From JAHJDS01 sp964569795 (GTDB lineage Bacteria > Desulfobacterota > Desulfarculia > Desulfarculales > JAHJDS01), in NCBI GenBank assembly GCA_964569795.1, contig CAZMVB010000024.1, positions 1 through 60,593 on the forward strand: a DNA stretch of 60,593 nt. Direction: 5' to 3'. The translations under genes were made by a program, and so were the position numbers. The notes beneath the pieces are model-generated. The model ran no database searches, was not told where the DNA came from, and saw only the letters and a program-made list of their open reading frames with translations. Numbering within the stretch: position 1 is the stretch's first letter; every line of letters begins with the position of its first letter. Below are positions 40,311 to 50,157 of the stretch, piece by piece.

Positions 40311-41369
40311 TCAGCCGGACACGAAGAAGGGACTGGCCAGAAAGCGGAGGAACGAGGAGACGATCTCCCGCGAGAAGTGATGGGGCGTCCCGGCCTTGAT
40401 CTCGGAGCCGGCCTCGAAGGGGGGCATGGCCGGGCGATGGGGGCGGTCCGAGGTCATGGCGTCGTAGGCGTCGATGACCTTGATGATCTTGGCCCCCGGC
40501 GAAGTCTGATCGGCCGTCCGGCCGTCCGGGTAGCCCGACCCGTCGGCGTTCTCGTGGTGATGGCGGACGATCATCAGCACGTCGTAGGGCACGGCGCCGA
40601 TGGGCTTGAGCAGATCGTAGCCCAGGACCGGGTGTTTCCTCATGGCCGCCTTTTCGACGCGGGACAGGGTTCCGGCCTTGTCCCTGACCGCGATTGGCAG
40701 GCGGGCCATGCCCACGTCGAACAGCAGACCGCCCATGCCCAGGGACCGGATCTGGCCCTCGGGCAGGTTCATGAACCGGCCGTAAGACATGGCCAGCATG
40801 GACACGTTCACGGCGTGGGTGTACATCGAGTAATCCCGGCGCAGGACGTCGGAAATCTTGGTCAGGACCTGGCTGTCCCGGATGGCCATGTCCACGTGCT
40901 GGCGGGTGTTCTGGGCGACCTCGCTCAGGGCCTTGGCCGACAATTCGGGGCCGAAAAGCAACTGGATGTTGAACGAGGCCATTTCCTGAAGGAACATGGC
41001 CTTTTTCCGGCGCGTGGTCTGGGAGTCGTCCAGGATCGCCCGGCTGTGCTCGCCGAAGTACTGGTTCAGGGCCGTCCGCTCCTCGAGGGGCACGTACACC
41101 TTGTCCTGGCCGGCGTTCACCAGGTTGTCCCGCCACCGGGCCTGAAACTCATCCCCCTTCTGGGCGGCCGGAACCATTTCCGTCTGCCTCTTGGTGGGGT
41201 CGTATCGGGCCAGAAACAGATCGGCCGGCACCGGATGACCCGGCACCAGGACGTGGAGGGACAGGGGGGCCATGCCCAGCTGGGCCGGGTCAAAGGTCAC
41301 CCCCCCGGCCACCCGTTTCAGGCGTGCCTCGAGAATGCTGGGCGAGAGGTCATGTTTGGCGTCGGCCAT
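40311..41369 (-). CDS. HD-GYP-family protein with degenerate HD motif
   Basis: A 352-aa protein. N-terminal region (1-150) of unknown, PilZ/DUF3391-like type. Residues 170-330 are an HD-GYP domain with the first His in THAVNVSMLA (185), then GGLLFDVGMARLP, where the HD pair itself is Phe217-Asp218 instead of His-Asp. The later HHHENADGSGYPDG and VIDAYDAMTSDRPHRPA are intact. Loss of the metal-ligand His predicts weak or no c-di-GMP phosphodiesterase activity, so it may be a c-di-GMP sensor. I chose the ATG at 41369; two other starts upstream add up to 12 residues. Divergent from the chemoreceptor gene. Confidence 0.82.
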   Translation of the reverse strand: MADAKHDLSPSILEARLKRVAGGVTFDPAQLGMAPLSLHVLVPGHPVPADLFLARYDPTKRQTEMVPAAQKGDEFQARWRDNLVNAGQDKVYVPLEERTALNQYFGEHSRAILDDSQTTRRKKAMFLQEMASFNIQLLFGPELSAKALSEVAQNTRQHVDMAIRDSQVLTKISDVLRRDYSMYTHAVNVSMLAMSYGRFMNLPEGQIRSLGMGGLLFDVGMARLPIAVRDKAGTLSRVEKAAMRKHPVLGYDLLKPIGAVPYDVLMIVRHHHENADGSGYPDGRTADQTSPGAKIIKVIDAYDAMTSDRPHRPAMPPFEAGSEIKAGTPHHFSREIVSSFLRFLASPFFVSG

Positions 41370-41576
41370 GCTCGTCCCGGGTCCGGTCAAGAACATCCGC
41401 TCCAATCATTCGCCATTTTTTATATACCAATTGGTGCCCCAGGGCGAGTCATTATTGTTGCTAAGGGATTAAACTCCCCGGCGGCAGGGGGTTTTGCCTA
41501 GACCAAACCTTGCATATTTGTCTGGAGAGTGACATTCTAAGTCATATCACAACCGTGGATTTTGGGGAGTAACCGG

Positions 41577-43904
41577 ATGGGTCTTCGCACCAAGATCATG
41601 CTGGCCGTCATGCCGTTGATCGCGGTCGGCCTGATCGTGATCAACATCGCCAATCACATCAACGCCGCGAACCGGATCGAATACGAGCAGACAACGCGGC
41701 TGGGACTGGTCCGGTCGTTTTTCCTGACCGAACTCCAGACCCGGTCCCAGCAGGCCCTGTCCCTGGCCACCGTGGTGGCCGGCATGAAGGAATCGGGCCA
41801 GCTGGTGAGCGCCAAAAAACGCGACGATCTGGCCCAGCGGCTCCTGCCGGTGTACCAGCGTCTGAAGAAGCAGTTCGGGGCGAACATCTTTCAGTTCCAC
41901 CTGCCGCCGGCCCGGTCGTTCCTGCGGCTGCACATGCCGAAAAAATTCGGCGACGACCTGTCCTCGTTCCGGTTCACCGTGCTCAAGGTCAACCGGGAGG
42001 GCGTTCCGGTCAGCGGTATCGAGATCGGCCGGGCCGGTCCGTCGATCCGGGGGGTGACCCCGGTCAAATACAACGGCCACCAGGTCGGCTCGGTCGAGAT
42101 CGGCTTCTCGTTCATCAGCCTGATCAAGGGCCTGGCGACCCACACCGGCTCGGTGGTGGGGGTGTACCTGAACAAGGACCTGGTCCAGCGCATCGCCTGG
42201 CGACTCAAGGGCAAGCGGGCCGTGGGCAAATTCCTGGAGATCGCCACCACCGCCCCGCGGGTGACCGCCGGGGCCGTCTCGCCGGCCTTTGTCGCCCGGG
42301 CCTCCCGGAAGGCCGCCACGGACACGGTCGGGGTCGGGGATCACACCTATTTCGTGGGCGCCTATCCCCTCAAGGACTTCTCCGGCAAGCGGGTGGGGGT
42401 GATCAGCTTCATGTTCGATCAGACCGAGGCCTGGTCGGGCCTCGGGGGACAGACCTGGTTGATGGCGGTGCTGAGCCTGGTGGGCTTTATCCTCCTGGGC
42501 GGACTGCTGTGGTGGTCCCTGACGCTCATGACCCGGAGCCTGGAACGGTTCGTGACCGTGATCCGCCGGGTGGCCGACGGGGACCTGTCCGCCCGGCTGC
42601 CCACTGACCGGAGCGATGAGGTGGGTCAGATGGCCGTGGCCCTTCAGGACATGCTCAGCGGGATCATCGGCGAGGGCCAGTCGATCAAGAGCGGTATCGC
42701 CGTCCCCTTCTGGACCGCCAACCGCGACCTCAAGCTGACCTTTGTCAACGAGGCCTTCACCCCGGTGATCGAGGCCCTGACCAAGCGGTCCCTGGCCGAG
42801 GTCGTGGGCCAGATGACCGTCCGGGAGGTGATGGGCAAGCAGACCCACGAGATGGCCGAGGCCAGCCTGGCCTCGGGCCAGCAGCAGACCTTCGAGGTGG
42901 GCCTCAAGTTCGGCGGCCGCCAGCTGGTTATCCTGGGGACCACCACCCCGCTGAAGGACCTGGACGGCACCACCATCGGGGTGATGGGCCTGGGCGTGGA
43001 CATCACCGAGCAGAAAAACCAACAGGCCCGGATCGCCGACCAGCAGCAGGACCTGATCCAGGTGGCCCAGGAGGTCTCCGGCCTGGCCGAGCAACTGGCC
43101 GCGGCCGCCACCCAGATCAGCGCCACCACCGAGGAGATGTCCTCGGCCAGCGATGAGCAGAGCGCCCAGAGCGACGCCGTGGCCACCACCACCGAACAGA
43201 TGAGCGCCACCGTACGCGAGGCGGCCCACAACGCCGCCCAGGGGGCCGAACAGGCCCGCGACGCCGGCCGGATCGCCCAGGAGGGCGGCTCGGTGGTCGA
43301 ACAGACCGTCGAGTACATCGGCCGCATCAGCCAGGACGTGACCGAGGTCGGCCAGACCGTGTCCCAACTGGCCCAGAAGGGCGAGGAGATCGACCGGGTG
43401 GTGGCCGTCATCGAGGACATCGCCGACCAGACCAACCTCCTGGCCCTGAACGCGGCCATCGAGGCCGCCCGGGCCGGCGAGGCCGGCCGCGGCTTCGCCG
43501 TGGTCGCCGACGAGGTCCGCAAGCTGGCCGAAAAGACCATGACCGCCACCCGCGAGGTGGCCGAGACCGTCCAGGCCATTCAGACCGCCACCGGCCAGAC
43601 CGTCGAGCGGATGACCCAGACCCAGGAAAACGTCAAATCCGGCGTCGAGCTGACCCAGCAGGCCGGGAAGATGCTGATGCAGATCGTGGCCAACGCCGAG
43701 GCCGTGGCCGACGTGGTCACCCAGATCGCCAGCAGCGCCGAACAGCAGACCGCGGCCACCGAGGAGATCACCCGCAACGTGGCCGGGATCGCCGCCGCGG
43801 CCAAGGAATCGGCCGGCACCGTGGCCGAGACGGCCCGCAGCGCCGAGAAGCTGACGACCATGGCCGACGCCCTCACCCAGGCCGTGGCCCGCTTCAAGAC
43901 CTGA
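41577..43904 (+). CDS. Methyl-accepting chemotaxis protein (Cache-HAMP-PAS-MA)
   Basis: A 775-aa receptor starting at the ATG after GGGGAGTAACCGG. TM1 at about 8-27, a periplasmic Cache-type domain (about 30-285, with FQFHLPPARSFLRLH typical of double Cache), TM2 at about 292-312, HAMP (RFVTVIRRVADGDLSARLP), a PAS domain (about 375-480, PFWTANRDLKLTFVNEAF), then the MA signalling domain (about 500-775) with the hairpin tip DQTNLLALNAAIEAARAGEAGRGFAVVADEVRKLAE. No che genes are in the window. The periplasmic domain suggests small carboxylates or related ligands, not determined. Confidence 0.95.
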   Translation: MGLRTKIMLAVMPLIAVGLIVINIANHINAANRIEYEQTTRLGLVRSFFLTELQTRSQQALSLATVVAGMKESGQLVSAKKRDDLAQRLLPVYQRLKKQFGANIFQFHLPPARSFLRLHMPKKFGDDLSSFRFTVLKVNREGVPVSGIEIGRAGPSIRGVTPVKYNGHQVGSVEIGFSFISLIKGLATHTGSVVGVYLNKDLVQRIAWRLKGKRAVGKFLEIATTAPRVTAGAVSPAFVARASRKAATDTVGVGDHTYFVGAYPLKDFSGKRVGVISFMFDQTEAWSGLGGQTWLMAVLSLVGFILLGGLLWWSLTLMTRSLERFVTVIRRVADGDLSARLPTDRSDEVGQMAVALQDMLSGIIGEGQSIKSGIAVPFWTANRDLKLTFVNEAFTPVIEALTKRSLAEVVGQMTVREVMGKQTHEMAEASLASGQQQTFEVGLKFGGRQLVILGTTTPLKDLDGTTIGVMGLGVDITEQKNQQARIADQQQDLIQVAQEVSGLAEQLAAAATQISATTEEMSSASDEQSAQSDAVATTTEQMSATVREAAHNAAQGAEQARDAGRIAQEGGSVVEQTVEYIGRISQDVTEVGQTVSQLAQKGEEIDRVVAVIEDIADQTNLLALNAAIEAARAGEAGRGFAVVADEVRKLAEKTMTATREVAETVQAIQTATGQTVERMTQTQENVKSGVELTQQAGKMLMQIVANAEAVADVVTQIASSAEQQTAATEEITRNVAGIAAAAKESAGTVAETARSAEKLTTMADALTQAVARFKT

Positions 43905-44001
43905 CCCCCGGCCCCGGACTCCCCGGAGCCCGCCGGCGTTTCGAGTCCGGCGGCCCGGGCCGCCTCCGTCCTGGGGCGCGCCCCGAGGAGAAACGCCCGC
44001 C

Positions 44002-44799
44002 GTGACCGACTATCTGATGGAGAGCCCTTGCGAGGGGGCCCGTATTCGACAGAAGACCAGGTCCGAGACCACCCTCGAACACCTGCGCCTGACCGGGCTC
44101 GGCCGGGGCATGTCCGCCATCGACGTCGGCTGCGCCAGCGGCGAGGTCCTCCGCGAAATGGCCCGGATCGTCTATCCGGCCCGGGTGGTCGGCTTTGACC
44201 TCAGCGCCGACCGGATCGAGGAGTCCCGGGCCATCGACGCCGAGCTGGGCTTCACCAACGTCGATTACCAGCAGGGCGACGTGGCGGCCATGCCCTTTGA
44301 CGACGACCGATTCGACCTGGTCTGGTCCCGGTTCCTGTTCGAGTACCTGCCCCGGCCCCAGGAGGCCCTGGCCGAACTCAAGCGCATCGTCCGGCCCGGC
44401 GGCAAGGTCGTGGTCGCCGATCTGGACGGCAACTGCACCTTCAATTATCCCCTGGACGACGACCTGGCGGCGGGCCTGGACCAGATCTTCCGGATCATCG
44501 GCCAGAAGACCGGATTCGATCCCTACGTCGGCCGCAAGCTGTACTCCTATTTCCATCAGGTCGGTTTCGAGGACATCCGGGTGGACGCCCTGCCCTACCA
44601 CCTCATCGCCGGCCCCCCCGCGGCCGAGATCAGGGAGCAGTGGGCCGAAAAGATCAGGATCTTCAATGACAACTTCAAAATGATCGAGCCGGAGCGATAC
44701 CCCCAGTTCCAGCCCCTCTTTGACCGGTTCCTCGACTTCCTGGACCGGGAGGACTCCCTGACCTACAGCGTCGTCTTCATCGTCCAGGGGACCAAGTAG
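44002..44799 (+). CDS. Class I SAM-dependent methyltransferase
   Basis: A 265-aa methyltransferase with the Rossmann SAM loop AIDVGCASGEV (motif I), VVGFDLSADRIEESR (motif II), GDVAAMPFDDDRFDLVW (post II) and LKRIVRPGGKVVVADLDG (motif III). The start is a GTG at 44002 with GAGGAG eleven bases upstream. It lies about 100 bases after the chemoreceptor gene, but it is not a CheR, as the chemotaxis-specific N-terminal domain is missing. The acceptor is not identifiable; the C-terminal half is probably the substrate lid. Confidence 0.85.
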   Translation: MTDYLMESPCEGARIRQKTRSETTLEHLRLTGLGRGMSAIDVGCASGEVLREMARIVYPARVVGFDLSADRIEESRAIDAELGFTNVDYQQGDVAAMPFDDDRFDLVWSRFLFEYLPRPQEALAELKRIVRPGGKVVVADLDGNCTFNYPLDDDLAAGLDQIFRIIGQKTGFDPYVGRKLYSYFHQVGFEDIRVDALPYHLIAGPPAAEIREQWAEKIRIFNDNFKMIEPERYPQFQPLFDRFLDFLDREDSLTYSVVFIVQGTK

Positions 44800-45085
44800 C
44801 CGCCGGATGCCGTCAGATAGGTATCATGTCAAAATTATGGCGCTTATCGGCCCGCCTGAACGAAGACCATGACTTTTCTCCTTTTCTGGAGAGCAGTTTC
44901 CTCAATCGCTGTCTCGATCCCGAATGGCCATCCGAGTCGAATTAAAAATCTTATTTAGTTAACTGACTGAAATTATTTTTAAATACAGTTTATGGTTCCC
45001 ATGAAAGATAAAGATAGTATAATTGGTTTGAATCTTGCGTTAACACCGCCCCGTGAAGTAATTCTCTGGAGGGAGAGGTCGGTCG
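44800..45085. other. 286-base intergenic region with AT-rich promoter-like end
   Basis: No gene. The second half is AT-rich and contains TATAAT at 45018-45023, about 60 bases before the next start, a possible -10 box without a clear -35. Confidence 0.5.
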
Positions 45086-46210
45086 ATGTCAGCCCCTGCG
45101 GTTCCCAGCGGCGAACGGTCGCCTTTGCCGGAACTCCTGTCTCCGGCACCGGACGTCGGCGGTGAACTCCACCCGTTCGACCGGCTGTGGCATTTCTTCC
45201 AGGACACCGGGTTCATCTACCCGGGCAAGCTGGCCCTGCTCCGGCCCTATCTGCGGGAGGTCTATGCCACGGGCAAGCGCCTGTTCTCCTGCCCGGAGGA
45301 GGTGTGCAAGATCACCCTGGTGGAGCGGGAGGGCCGGATCAACAACTCGCTGTTCATGACCCGGTATTACCCCCACACCTGGCTGGTCCACCAGATGGCC
45401 AGCCGGTCCAACCCGTTCGGCATGCTGCGTTTGCTGATGCGTTCGGTGAACTGGCTGCTGGACCGGCCCGACTTCAGATACGCCCGGCTCTTCTGGCGCC
45501 CCACCAACGAGCGGGTCGATAACCTCTTCCTGGGCCTGGGCCGGGCCATGACCGAGGCCGGGGCCCGGGTGGCGGCCCTGAAGACCTTGGCCTACCATCA
45601 CCTGCCCCTGGAACAGCTTGAGGCCAGCCTGTCCTGGCCGGACCGGAGGCTGACGGTCGAACCGGTGGCCCCGGAAGGGCACTGGGAGGTGAGCCGGCTC
45701 CTGCGGCGGGCCCGGGGCCGGGTTGACTACCAGATCGAGGCCCTGGCCCCCCGGACGTTGACCCTGTCCGATCTGGACGACCTGTTCACCGGGGCCGGCC
45801 TGTTCCGGCGCCGCACCGCCTTCATTGCCCGGCGCGAAGACCGGATCGTGGGCGTGGCCCTGGCCGAGCAGTCCTCGCTGGGCCTCAACCTGTCGTTCTA
45901 CTTCAACACCTTCCAGGCGGCGATCGTGGACGAGGACCTGTCCGAGGAGGACAAGCTGACCGTGATCCACGGCCTGCTGCGGCGGCTGTGCCAACACTAC
46001 CGCGACCAGGGCCGGGACTTCCTGATCACCCTGGCCGATCCCTTCCTGGACGGACACCTCACCCGGCTGGGATTCGCCGCGGCCAAGCAATACAACTGCC
46101 TCTCTCTGTCCCGGCCCGCCGACCGGCAGGCCGGCCTGCGCTACTTCCTGGATTACTATCGGGGAAAACCGAACACCGCCGGCCCGGAGCTGACCGCGGC
46201 CAAAAAGTGA
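45086..46210 (+). CDS. Uncharacterised protein, possibly acyltransferase-fold (GNAT-like)
   Basis: A 374-aa soluble protein starting at an ATG after GGAGGGAGAGG. There is no motif that names it. The first half has YYPHTWLVHQMASRSNPFGMLRLLMRSVNWLLD, and later TAFIARREDRIVGVALAEQSSLGLNLSFYFNTFQ and HYRDQGRDFLITLADPFLDGHLTRLGF have the strand-helix look of a GNAT-like fold, with a duplicated layout. Related proteins occur with PilZ or signalling genes in delta-proteobacteria as far as I recall, but I cannot assign an activity. Confidence 0.7.
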   Translation: MSAPAVPSGERSPLPELLSPAPDVGGELHPFDRLWHFFQDTGFIYPGKLALLRPYLREVYATGKRLFSCPEEVCKITLVEREGRINNSLFMTRYYPHTWLVHQMASRSNPFGMLRLLMRSVNWLLDRPDFRYARLFWRPTNERVDNLFLGLGRAMTEAGARVAALKTLAYHHLPLEQLEASLSWPDRRLTVEPVAPEGHWEVSRLLRRARGRVDYQIEALAPRTLTLSDLDDLFTGAGLFRRRTAFIARREDRIVGVALAEQSSLGLNLSFYFNTFQAAIVDEDLSEEDKLTVIHGLLRRLCQHYRDQGRDFLITLADPFLDGHLTRLGFAAAKQYNCLSLSRPADRQAGLRYFLDYYRGKPNTAGPELTAAKK

Positions 46211-46379
46211 AGGGGCCGTCAGAGAAGGGCCGGTGACTCTCGGGGCGGCGATTTGTCAATTCCGACCACTGTCCTTGACTGCCCCTTCGGAGAGGGGAGG
46301 ATGTCATCAAAATCGTTGCCGGTCCCTCAGGACCGTTTCGTCCGGAACCTCCTTTCAATCCGCTCGGAACCGCCGCTTT

Positions 46380-47381
46380 TCATCTGACCAGGACCACGCT
46401 CCGGGCATAACTGCCGAAATTGGCCCCGCCGGGCTTGCCCCCGTTGATCACGGCGGGGGAGAAGTGACCGCTGATGGTCTTGTTCGGGGCCGTGTTGACG
46501 GCGGTGATGACCAGGGTGGCGAAACCGACCACCTTCATGGTCTGGACGAACTGGTTGCCCTGGACGATGGGCACCACCACGTGCCACTCGCCGTTGTTCT
46601 CCGCCACCTTGTTCTGCATGTAACTGAAGATGTTGTTGGACATGACGCCGTTATAGACGTTCAGTTGGTCACCGACGCTCATCCCCGGGATGGGGACCTC
46701 GCCGGTGATGTAGGAGGTTACCAGGGCGCTCCCGCCCGAGGGCATGAAAAAGGTGCTCCACCCAGAGGTGTCCACCCCGTCGGCGCGGAAGGTCAGGGGA
46801 TCACTGCCCTGGGTATAGGCCTCCTCACTGATCAACAGGGGCAGGGTCACCACGCCCTGGCCCACCGAACCCACCGAGCCGAACCAGGACACGGCCTGGG
46901 CGCTGACGTTGACCGTGCTCACCCCCACGACCGAACCGAAGAACAGCGAGATCGGTCCGTTGGTGGTGCCGTCCCGGCGCATGGTGATCTTGACGGCGTT
47001 CAGCTCGTTGGCCGCGCCGCCCAGGGTGAAGGTCTTGGCGGACGGGTTCCAGACCCCCAGTTGAACGTCGTTTGCGGCCACGGTCAGACTGCTGTTCGAG
47101 GCGGTGTTGGACTGGGACCACTGGTTGGCGGCCGCGATGGCCGCCGCGGCCATTTCGGCCTCGGTCATGTCGCCGCCCTGGTCGTTGTAGAGCTGCACCA
47201 GGCGCGAGGCCGCGGCCAGGGCCGAGGCGTCGGCCGCCTTCTGGACCTCGGACCGGGTGCTCATCACGTAGCCCAGGTCAACCGCCAGGGCGCCCATCCC
47301 CAGAATGACCACCAGGGAGACCGCGACCATGATCGAGGCCGCCCCGCGCTCCTCTTTTAGAAATCGTCTCAGCCTGCCCAT
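46380..47381 (-). CDS. TadG/TadE-like pilus assembly protein
   Basis: A 333-aa protein with the TadE/TadG N-terminus: a short basic head (RRFLKEERGAASI) then a hydrophobic segment (17-37) ending in AVDLGYVMSTRSEVQKAADASALAAA, the diagnostic motif of TadG-like/DUF2134 proteins that pass the inner membrane once. The periplasmic remainder is Ser/Thr/Asn/Gly-rich without clear repeats. Tad proteins help assemble Flp-type adhesive pili, but no other tad gene is in the window, so this copy may be orphaned or work with a distant locus. Confidence 0.88.
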   Translation of the reverse strand: MGRLRRFLKEERGAASIMVAVSLVVILGMGALAVDLGYVMSTRSEVQKAADASALAAASRLVQLYNDQGGDMTEAEMAAAAIAAANQWSQSNTASNSSLTVAANDVQLGVWNPSAKTFTLGGAANELNAVKITMRRDGTTNGPISLFFGSVVGVSTVNVSAQAVSWFGSVGSVGQGVVTLPLLISEEAYTQGSDPLTFRADGVDTSGWSTFFMPSGGSALVTSYITGEVPIPGMSVGDQLNVYNGVMSNNIFSYMQNKVAENNGEWHVVVPIVQGNQFVQTMKVVGFATLVITAVNTAPNKTISGHFSPAVINGGKPGGANFGSYARSVVLVR

Positions 47382-47601
47382 GCTCTTACACCGTTCGAGG
47401 TGCCTTTTCGGGGCAAAAGATCTGGTCTCGGCCCGGAGGTCTTCCGGCCGGACCCTGCCCCCTTTTATTTAGACTATAAACACTCGTTAGGATTATCTGA
47501 ATCGGTACATGTCCTGGATTGACTCGGGAAAATCCCTGGTTCGGCCCGAAAAAACCAGGTATGTTCAGCCGATTTTAACTCAATTTATAATCATTACAGA
47601 A

Positions 47602-48255
47602 TCATTCATCGACCGAGGTCAGGCCCTCCCGGATGGCGTACTTGGTCAGACCGGCCACGTTGTGGATATCCAGCTTGTCCATGATCTGGCGGCGATGGGT
47701 CTCGACGGTCTTGGGGCTGACATTGAGGGCGCCGGCGATTTCCTTGGAGGTCTTGCCCTCGGCCAGGAGCTGGAGGACCTCGCGTTCCCGGTCAGTCAGC
47801 TCGGGCCCGGTGGATTCGGGCCGGCCGCTGGGCCGTTTCCGGTAACCCTCGAGGACGATGTCGGCCACCTCGGGACTGAGGTAGGACCCGCCGGCGGCCA
47901 CGGCCTTGACCGCCCGGACCACCTCGTCGATGGCCGATTCCTTGAGCAGGTACCCGGTCGCCCCGGCCTCGATCATCCGTCGGACGTAGCGCTTGTCCGA
48001 GTGCATGGACAGGGCGATGATCTTGGTGTCCGGCGACTCGCTCTTGATGCGGCGGGTGGCCTCGATGCCGTTGAGGTCGGGCATGGTGATGTCCATGACG
48101 ACCACGTCGGGCGAGATCCGGCGGCAGACCTCGACCCCCTGGCGGCCGTTGTCGGCCTCGGCCACGACCGTAAGGTCCGGCTCCTTTTCCATGACGCTGC
48201 GCAGACCGTCCCGGACGATCTGGTGGTCGTCAACGATGACGATGCTGACGGTCAC
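47602..48255 (-). CDS. NarL/FixJ-type response regulator
   Basis: A 217-aa regulator with an N-terminal receiver (IVIVDDHQIVRDGL start, phospho-Asp in VVMDITMPDLNGIEA, Lys in YLLKESA) and a C-terminal LuxR-type HTH (LTDREREVLQLLAEGKTSKEI, then SPKTVETHRRQIMDKL). It starts at a GTG overlapping the kinase stop (GTGA) after AAGGAG, so the two are translationally coupled and form one system. Confidence 0.95.
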   Translation of the reverse strand: MTVSIVIVDDHQIVRDGLRSVMEKEPDLTVVAEADNGRQGVEVCRRISPDVVVMDITMPDLNGIEATRRIKSESPDTKIIALSMHSDKRYVRRMIEAGATGYLLKESAIDEVVRAVKAVAAGGSYLSPEVADIVLEGYRKRPSGRPESTGPELTDREREVLQLLAEGKTSKEIAGALNVSPKTVETHRRQIMDKLDIHNVAGLTKYAIREGLTSVDE

Positions 48256-49979
48256 GACTCGGTCTCCTTGTTGGGGTCAGGGTCGGCCAGGGGGGCGGTC
48301 AACCTGACGGTCGTGCCCTGGCCGGGCCGGGAGACGACCCGGCAGTCGCCGCCGAAATAGGCCAGCCTTTCCCGGATGCTCAACAGACCCATCCCGCCGG
48401 CCTTGAGGGTCCGGGACCACAGGCCCTCGGCGTCAAAGCCCTGTCCGTTGTCAATGACCTCCACCCGGATCCTCCCCTCGGTCCGGGCCAGGCCGATCTC
48501 GACCCGGGTGGCCCGGGCGTGTTTGACCACGTTGTGCAGCAGTTCGCCCACCGCCCGGAACAGGACCACCTTGAGGTCATCGGACAAGGGCCGGGGCCGT
48601 CCGTCGTCGGCCAGGTGGATGGTCAGGCCGTGCTCGGTCTCCATCTTTTCGGCCAGCCACTCGACCGCGGCCTCGAAACCGAGTTCGTAGAGGATCGGCG
48701 GACCCAGCTCGCCGGTCAGGGACCTGGTCTCGCGGATGGTGTCGTCGATGGCCCGCCGGACCTGGTCCAGACCGGAGGCCCGGTCCTCGGCGGCGGCCGT
48801 CTCGAGGGCCTTCAGCTTGAGCTTGGCCTCGAACAGGTTATGGCCCACCCGGTCGTGCAGCTCGACGGCGATGCGGTGCCGCTCCCGCTCCTCGGCCAGG
48901 GACATCTCCGAGGCCAGGGACCGCAACTGTTTCTGGAAGCCCTCCAGGGCGTCCAGCATCTGGTTGATCTCCTCGGCCAGGTGGGCCAGTTCGTCCTTGC
49001 CCGAGGGGTTGACCCGGTCGGAGATGTTCCCGTCCCGGCCGATCCGGGCCAGTTCCCGGCCCAGATCGGCCACCCGGGACACCAGAAAGTTGTTCAGGAA
49101 GATGAGCATCATCAGGCAGACCATGACGCCCGTGCCCGAGAAGAAGATCAGCAGATAAACCACGGTCCGCTGGCCCTGCCGCCAGATGTCCCGGGCGGTG
49201 CGGACCTTGAGCAGGGCCACCGGCCGGCCCTTGACGTCGCTCAGCAGGGCGTAACCGGTGGTGAATCGGCCCTCCCGGTGGCGGATGTGAATCTTGCCCC
49301 CGCCCCTCAGCAGACCCAGGACCCGCCGCTCATCCGGTTTGAGCCCGGGACCGACCAGCTTCAGCCGGGCCGGGGCCTGGGCCAGGCGGGCCAGACGCCT
49401 GGTCAGCCTCTTGTCCAGATAACGGCCCATTATCAACGCCCCCCGGACCGGTCCCCGGTCCTCGCTGGTCAATATCGGCCGGGAGACGATCATCATCAGG
49501 GAGTCGCCCAGTCGAACCAGACCCTGCACCCCGCCCTTGATGCCCAGGGGACCGGCCAGGGACGCCCGGCCCGTCAGGTAAGGGGCCAGGGCCCGGGGCA
49601 CGGCCACCCTCTTGTTGGTCTCCAGGTCGTAGGCCCGGGCGAAGACCTGGCGGCCGGATTTATCGACAATCATCAGCAGCGAAATCTTCAGGGCCTTGAA
49701 GGTGCCGTCCAGGATGTTCTTGGTGATGTAGCCCTGATTCCTGTCCTGGACGAACCGATAGGTGTCGTCCCAGGAGGCCCAGTCCTCGACGATGTTCTGG
49801 AGCGACTCGACCTCGGTGTTGATCACCCCCAACAGCCGCTCCACGGTCCGCCGGGCGTTGGTCATTTCCAGTCGGGTAAAGCTGGGGAGCAAAATCCAGC
49901 CCACTGAAAAGAGTACGATCATGACGATGCCGGCCATGGTCGAACCGAAAACGAGCAGGGCCTTGGTTCTGAGTTTCAC
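48252..49979 (-). CDS. NarX-type sensor histidine kinase with CHASE4 domain
   Basis: A 575-aa kinase starting at a GTG after AGGGAGGCCCT. TM1 about 8-30, a periplasmic CHASE4 domain (VESLQNIVEDWASWDDTYRF is its hallmark), TM2 near 270-295, HAMP, then a HisKA_3 domain with the H-box AVELHDRVGHNLFEAKL and a HATPase domain with N-box HNVVKHA and G-boxes DNGQGFD and GGMGLLSIRERL. It phosphorylates the NarL-type regulator encoded immediately downstream. The stimulus is unknown. Confidence 0.94.
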   Translation of the reverse strand: MKLRTKALLVFGSTMAGIVMIVLFSVGWILLPSFTRLEMTNARRTVERLLGVINTEVESLQNIVEDWASWDDTYRFVQDRNQGYITKNILDGTFKALKISLLMIVDKSGRQVFARAYDLETNKRVAVPRALAPYLTGRASLAGPLGIKGGVQGLVRLGDSLMMIVSRPILTSEDRGPVRGALIMGRYLDKRLTRRLARLAQAPARLKLVGPGLKPDERRVLGLLRGGGKIHIRHREGRFTTGYALLSDVKGRPVALLKVRTARDIWRQGQRTVVYLLIFFSGTGVMVCLMMLIFLNNFLVSRVADLGRELARIGRDGNISDRVNPSGKDELAHLAEEINQMLDALEGFQKQLRSLASEMSLAEERERHRIAVELHDRVGHNLFEAKLKLKALETAAAEDRASGLDQVRRAIDDTIRETRSLTGELGPPILYELGFEAAVEWLAEKMETEHGLTIHLADDGRPRPLSDDLKVVLFRAVGELLHNVVKHARATRVEIGLARTEGRIRVEVIDNGQGFDAEGLWSRTLKAGGMGLLSIRERLAYFGGDCRVVSRPGQGTTVRLTAPLADPDPNKETES

Positions 49980-50025
49980 AGGGCCTCCCTGTCAAACGAT
50001 CCTTGCCGGCCCAGTATAGCAGGAA

Positions 50026-50051
50026 CGGGCCGGGGGGGCGACCCCGGCCCG
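50026..50051. terminator. GC hairpin, probable terminator
   Basis: A perfect 10-bp stem (50026-50035 with 50042-50051) and 6-base loop. It lies about 105 bases downstream of the Cys-rich gene and just upstream of the kinase start (both minus strand), so it would separate the two units. No U-run. Confidence 0.5.
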
Positions 50052-50157
50052 CATCGGGATGTTTAAAAATATCAGCGACACCTGACCGGGGTTTTACGGT
50101 GAAGCCTGGTCCGGCAGACCGGCACCTTGACGCACCGGTCCCCGCCCGGCGCGAGGA

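Noticed and set aside
41426..41435. Perfect palindrome ACCAATTGGT in the divergent gap of the HD-GYP and chemoreceptor genes
   Set aside because: Only 10 bases long and no second copy noticed in the window; could easily be chance.
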